Of a DNA stretch of 32,683 nt, positions 28,578-32,683 are shown piece after piece. The notes under the pieces were generated by a model. The model did no database searches, was not told the origin of the DNA, and saw only the letters and a program-made list of their open reading frames with translations. How positions within the stretch are numbered: the first letter of the stretch is position 1; every line of letters starts with the position of its first letter. This DNA is from an uncultured Lachnospiraceae bacterium (lineage in GTDB: Bacteria; Bacillota; Clostridia; Lachnospirales; Lachnospiraceae), in contig CAJOOB010000024.1 of the NCBI GenBank assembly GCA_905236025.1, positions 1-32,683 of the forward strand, given 5' to 3'. A program made the position numbers and the translations under genes.

Positions 28578-28979
28578 ATGGGAGATTTTAAAAACAAAGA
28601 AGAAGCGACAGAATTTTTTAAGGATGATTTATTTGCTGTGTCAAACGGTATTACAATAGATGAGCTTACCGACGATGGCTGTGTTTGCAGCATGATTATT
28701 AAGCCTGAGCATAGAAATGCGATGGGCGGAGTAATGGGAGGAGCGATATTCACACTCGCAGACTTTGCATCGGCTGTTTCATCAAACAACGACCATTTAA
28801 AAACGGTTGGGCTTAATGCAAGCATCAATTATCTTTCAACATCTAAGGGAACTAAGCTTATTGCGACGGCATATAAAGAAAAAAACGGCAGAAACACCGC
28901 GGTTTACAGAGTAAGTGTTAAGGATGACCTTGGAAAAGATATTGCGTTATTTGTTGGAACGGGATATAAAATGGACTAA
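28578..28979 (+). CDS. PaaI family (hot-dog) thioesterase
   Basis: PEHRNAMGGVMGGAIFTLADFASAVSSN...NASINYLS; RBS aaggag. Confidence 0.88.
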   Translation: MGDFKNKEEATEFFKDDLFAVSNGITIDELTDDGCVCSMIIKPEHRNAMGGVMGGAIFTLADFASAVSSNNDHLKTVGLNASINYLSTSKGTKLIATAYKEKNGRNTAVYRVSVKDDLGKDIALFVGTGYKMD

Positions 28980-28983
28980 TAAA

Positions 28984-29466
28984 ATGGATAAAATACAGGC
29001 AGACAATTTAATAAAATCGCTCATATCTGCAAATATCACGATTTCTTGTATGGAAAGTTGCACGGCTGGGATGATTGCATCCATAATCACAGACACCGAG
29101 GGAGCTTCCGCCGTTTTTAAGGGAAGTTACGTTACTTACTCAAACGAAGAAAAGATAAGAATGGGCGTGAATGCAGACGTAATCAGGGATTATGGAGTGT
29201 ACTCAAGGGAGTGCGCAAGTGAGATGGCTTGGGTTGTAAAACGTGATTTTAAGGTGGATGTGGCTATCGGCATCACGGGGAATACGGGCAATACGGATGT
29301 GAATAACCCGAAGGGGAAGGTTGGAGAAGTCTTCTTTTGCATTATAAAAGGGGATGAGGAGCATACGTATTCATATAAGATTGACGTGAAAAATTTAAGC
29401 AGACATGAAATCAAGAAGGCTTATGCATATCAGGTATTTACTGAGCTTTCTGAACTTTTAAAATAG
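28984..29466 (+). CDS. pncC: CinA C-terminal family (nicotinamide-nucleotide amidohydrolase)
   Basis: TISCMESCTAGMIASIITDTEGASAVFKGSYVTYSNEEK...VAIGITGNTG; stand-alone C-terminal domain. Confidence 0.85.
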   Translation: MDKIQADNLIKSLISANITISCMESCTAGMIASIITDTEGASAVFKGSYVTYSNEEKIRMGVNADVIRDYGVYSRECASEMAWVVKRDFKVDVAIGITGNTGNTDVNNPKGKVGEVFFCIIKGDEEHTYSYKIDVKNLSRHEIKKAYAYQVFTELSELLK

Positions 29467-29492
29467 AGGACACAAAATGTTCACAAAAATTA

Positions 29493-29519
29493 TTAGCACT
29501 CACCATTGACGAGTGCTAA
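29493..29519. promoter_or_regulatory. CIRCE element (HrcA operator)
   Basis: TTAGCACTC-accattgac-GAGTGCTAA, perfect 9-9-9. Confidence 0.95.
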
Positions 29520-29534
29520 TAAAAGTGATATAAC
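29506..29534 (+). promoter_or_regulatory. Sigma-A promoter overlapping CIRCE
   Basis: TTGACG (29506-29511) inside the CIRCE spacer, 17 nt, TATAAC (29529-29534). Confidence 0.8.
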
Positions 29535-29636
29535 ATAGTCAGAAAGAGAGAAAAGCAATAAATACTTAGTATCTCTAACTTTAACATATAGATATTTACT
29601 TGGAAAACCAAGCAAGAATTAAAGGAGGAATGACTT

Positions 29637-30122
29637 ATGTTATATTTACCTGATGTTTTTGGAAAAGATTTGATGGATGATTTCTTTGGAGATACGTTTG
29701 GATTATTTGACAAAGAGATGTGCAATTTAGATAACGAATTTTCAAAGAAGAACCCTTTGTACGGCAAGCACGCAAAGAATCTGATGAAGACTGATGTGCG
29801 TGAACTTGAAAATGCGTATGAAGCAGACATTGAGCTTCCGGGCTTTAAGAAGGAAGATATTAATGTTTCACTTGAAAACGGATATTTGACAATTACCGCT
29901 GCTAAAGGCCTTGATAAAGAGGAAAAGGACGAAAAGAAGGGCAAAGTGATCCGCAGCGAACGTTATGTTGGTTCACTTTCAAGAAGCTTCTATGTTGGCG
30001 AGGAAATAAAGGAAGACGATATTAAGGCTAAACTTGAGCACGGCGTACTGATGCTTACAATTCCAAAGAAGGAAGTAAATCCGGAAGTACCTGCAAAGAA
30101 GACAATTATGATTGAAGGATAA
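29637..30122 (+). CDS. Hsp20/alpha-crystallin small heat-shock protein
   Basis: TDVRELENAYEADIELPGFKKEDINVSLENGYLTITAAK...GVLMLTIPKKE. Confidence 0.95.
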   Translation: MLYLPDVFGKDLMDDFFGDTFGLFDKEMCNLDNEFSKKNPLYGKHAKNLMKTDVRELENAYEADIELPGFKKEDINVSLENGYLTITAAKGLDKEEKDEKKGKVIRSERYVGSLSRSFYVGEEIKEDDIKAKLEHGVLMLTIPKKEVNPEVPAKKTIMIEG

Positions 30123-30185
30123 CCGACCATAATGATGATAAATTAATTATTTTGCCTCCCCCCAAAGAAAGTGCAAAACAGCAAA

Positions 30186-30221
30186 GGACCCCTTTCTCAG
30201 TAAGTGAGAGAGGGGCTTTTT
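30186..30221 (+). terminator. Rho-independent terminator
   Basis: cccctttctcagtaagtgagagagggg followed by cttttt. Confidence 0.85.
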
Positions 30222-30399
30222 GTGATGTAAAACGCACTATTTAAGTAAATTATCTCAGGCTTTAAACAAAATAATCACGCAAATTTTACTGTAAATTATG
30301 AAGAAAATATAGTAAAATTAAATCAGTGAATTATGTGAAAAAAGTAAATAGAATAAACCACGCATATGCAGTATCTAAATCATATAAAGGAGTGCATTT

Positions 30400-30612
30400 A
30401 TGGACAAAAACGAAACTAAACACAGCTACGGGGTTGTTAACAGACTGATGTACGGAATGGCTGAATTTTACAACGGCGGGTGTTTTGTTATCATTATAGT
30501 AAATGTCTGGACCGTCAACACAAACGAGCATTTGATGATTTGCAAAGAATACGGTGTGGATGCGGTAATAACAAATTATCCTGCAAAAGCAAAAGCTCTG
30601 TATGAAGGATAA
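30400..30612 (+). pseudogene. Chimeric remnant: MFS/GPH transporter-like N-terminus fused in frame to a glycerophosphodiester phosphodiesterase C-terminus
   Basis: MDKNETKHSYGVVNRLMYGMAEFYNGGCFVII (transporter-like) then VNVWTVNTNEHLMICKEYGVDAVITNYPAKAKAL (GDPD C-terminal pattern). Confidence 0.7.
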
Positions 30613-31389
30613 TTGCAAAAATACCATGAATATGTATATTACCTTTGGCGGGCGGGATTTACCGTGTACTTTTTGGAGCAGCGCGGGTACGGATACTCTG
30701 AAGGAAAGCTTGCAGAGCCGGACTTGGTGTATATTGATTCGTTTGATACATATGTGGAGGATTTAAACGAGTTTGTGACAAAGGTGATAAAGCAGGAAAG
30801 CGCGGGACTTCCGCTTATAATGCTTTCACATTCAATGGGTGGTGCAATTGGGGCGCTTTACCTTGAAAGTTACCCGGATGTCTTTAAAGCGGCCGTGTTT
30901 TCGTCTCCAATGCTAAAAATGAATACCGGGGGAATGAGCCGGTTTAAAATAAATCTTGTAAAGGTTTATATGCTTCTTATGCACAAGCAAAAGAGTTTAA
31001 GCCCGGGGCAGAAACGTTTTGCCACAGAGCCTGATTTTGAAAACAGCAGTGCCTTATCAAAAGCGAGGTTTGATTATGTATTTAAGATGCGGGTGTCGGA
31101 TTATCATTATCAGACATTTGGTGCAAGCCTTGGCTGGGTGATGGCTGCGTTAGATTCTGAAAAAAAGATTTTAGAAAATGCATATAAAATAAAAATCCCG
31201 GTTGTGCTTATTCAGGCGGGGATGGACAGCCTTGTAATGCCGCGGGGGGTTGAACTTTTTATGCAAAAGGTGCCGCAGGCAAGGAAACTTATGTACGAAG
31301 ATTCAAAGCATGAAATCTTTAATGCGCATGATGATGTGAGAAAGAAGTATTTTAATGACGTTTTAGAAGAACTGAACAGCTTTTTGTAA
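30613..31389 (+). pseudogene. 5'-truncated alpha/beta hydrolase (lysophospholipase/PldB-like)
   Basis: Begins mid-domain KYHEYVYYLWRAGFTVYFLEQRGYGYSEGK; nucleophile LSHSMGGAIGALYLESYPD; only TTG as possible start, directly after a TAA; upstream HG segment missing. Confidence 0.75.
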
Positions 31390-31392
31390 GAT

Positions 31393-31433
31393 AAACCTCT
31401 TTATGCGGTTATGGCCCGGTAAAGAGGTTTTTG
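31393..31433 (+). terminator. Rho-independent terminator
   Basis: aaacctcttta...taaagaggtttttgt, 11-bp stem. Confidence 0.8.
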
Positions 31434-31546
31434 TACACAAATTCAGATGGAAAAATAAATCTTTGAATGTTATAATTATTTTAGAAATTTGGTCGTTAAT
31501 ATATTGTGTGAACGTAAATAAACCTTTTTAATCAGGAGGGCTTATT

Positions 31547-32242
31547 ATGAGAAAGAAAGATGTGGAAAATATGGAAAAACCCGCAAGAAGAAGGTTTAAT
31601 CCAAGCAGATTTTTGGTAATATGCATACTTGTTGCTGCAATTGTTTTTTGTGTATGGTTTTCAATTCATATATCAAGCAAAGAATCCGGCAGCACCATCA
31701 TCACCGAAGAAAAGAAAATCACAAGCATAACCATTAGCTCAGGAATTGAGGATATGGGAAGGCTTATAACAGCGGAATATTACTACACCCATATGGAATA
31801 TTACGAAGAATCAAAGAAAGCGTGGGGATTTACCATTCCTTTTTCAACAAAGTCCTTTATTCTTAAGTGCACGGGCGTTGTAAATGCCGGAGTTGACTTT
31901 ACGGAGGTAAGGGTAGATGTGGATGATGTGTTAAAGACAATCACGGTATATCTGCCAAATGCCGAGGTATATGATAATTACGTGGATACAGACAGCGTGG
32001 AATTGTGCGACGTGGATGAGGCGCTTTTTAATAAGATTGAAGCGTCAGATGCAACAGATCTTTTGGATGAAATAAACGATGCGGAGCTTTTGGCTGCGCT
32101 TGATAAGGGCGTACTTGAAACGGCTGAGAAAAACGCGGAAGACATTGTTGAAAGCTTTGTAAGAAGCCTTATAGATGACGATGAATACGGAATCATTGTA
32201 AGCTTTACAGATGATACGGACGAGGAAGAAACCAAAGAATAG
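31547..32242 (+). CDS. DUF4230 domain-containing membrane-anchored protein
   Basis: N-terminal TM; ITSGIEDMGRLITAEYYYTHMEYYEESKK-type DUF4230 pattern; RBS aggagg. Confidence 0.8.
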   Translation: MRKKDVENMEKPARRRFNPSRFLVICILVAAIVFCVWFSIHISSKESGSTIITEEKKITSITISSGIEDMGRLITAEYYYTHMEYYEESKKAWGFTIPFSTKSFILKCTGVVNAGVDFTEVRVDVDDVLKTITVYLPNAEVYDNYVDTDSVELCDVDEALFNKIEASDATDLLDEINDAELLAALDKGVLETAEKNAEDIVESFVRSLIDDDEYGIIVSFTDDTDEEETKE

Positions 32243-32256
32243 CATAGAGGAATCAT

Positions 32257-32683
32257 ATGAAGAATCAAAATACCAAAAAGAAAATAAAGTTTTGCATAGA
32301 GGTTTTAATCGTTGTGTTTACGGCTATTGGCAGTGCGATTATGTTTACAAACACTGACACAACCACGGGCCTTGCGGATACGGGCCTTTCAAACCTTAAG
32401 TACTTTACGGTGCTTTCAAACCTGCTTTGCGGAATGGTGTATTTTGTGGACTTAATCCTTTATCTTACGGTAAAGAAAAACGTTCACTTTATGTTAAAAT
32501 TCTTTGCTGTTTCGGCAGTGGGTCTTACTTTTGCGGTTGTTGCATTCTTTTTGCAGCCCCTTTATTTTGGCACAAACCTTTATAAGGACGGAAACCTCTT
32601 TTTTCACCTTTTGGTGCCTGTAACGGCAATGATTGAATTTATGTTTTTTGAAGGAGAAAATGGAAAGATTCCGTTTAAAAATA
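32257..32683 (+). CDS. Polytopic membrane protein, 3' truncated by window (Pr6Pr-like)
   Basis: ATG at 32257 with agagg RBS: MKNQNTKKKIKFCIEVLIVVFTAIGSAIMFTNTDTTTGLADTGLSNLKYFTVLSNLLCGMVYFVDLIL, open to the window end; not in the ORF track. Confidence 0.65.
   Translation, partial: MKNQNTKKKIKFCIEVLIVVFTAIGSAIMFTNTDTTTGLADTGLSNLKYFTVLSNLLCGMVYFVDLILYLTVKKNVHFMLKFFAVSAVGLTFAVVAFFLQPLYFGTNLYKDGNLFFHLLVPVTAMIEFMFFEGENGKIPFKN

Overview
This is a low-GC, gene-dense chromosomal segment that looks like a Firmicute of the Lachnospiraceae/Clostridia type (inferred from gene content only). It opens with a tRNA cluster (Arg-TCT partial, His-GTG, Gln-TTG, Lys-TTT). About 28 mostly housekeeping or conserved genes follow: TrpR-like YerC, a methyltransferase, Hsp33, a cyclophilin, a cold-shock protein, a DUF1836 protein, PcrA helicase, a transglutaminase lipoprotein, MscL with a zinc ribbon, pyridoxamine kinase, a TatD-linked radical SAM protein, a PAS/degenerate-GGDEF/EAL protein, an SCP2-like protein with a Lys/Ala/Thr tail, an HD-GYP response regulator, a TrxR-like protein plus thioredoxin, a sigma factor with a coupled membrane protein, a MIF-like tautomerase, RlmD, a rhodanese-TtcA-like fusion, a HAD phosphatase, an HD hydrolase, TrpB2, AIM24, a thioesterase, PncC/CinA, a CIRCE-controlled Hsp20, a lysophospholipase-like remnant and DUF4230. 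I see no prophage, CRISPR array, transposase or obvious defence system, and no convincing new multi-gene system. The observations most worth a second look are: (i) a three-part deletion scar at 30.4-31.4 kb (MFS N-terminus fused to a GDPD C-terminus, then a 5'-truncated hydrolase); (ii) a frameshifted rhodanese+TtcA-like gene beside an orphan membrane protein in a compositionally distinct insert at 21.2-23.4 kb; (iii) a long imperfect inverted repeat overlapping the 3' end of the HAD phosphatase gene; (iv) a CIRCE operator whose 9-nt spacer supplies the -35 box; (v) a palindrome filling the spacer of the cold-shock promoter; and (vi) a c-di-GMP pair with degenerate catalytic motifs.
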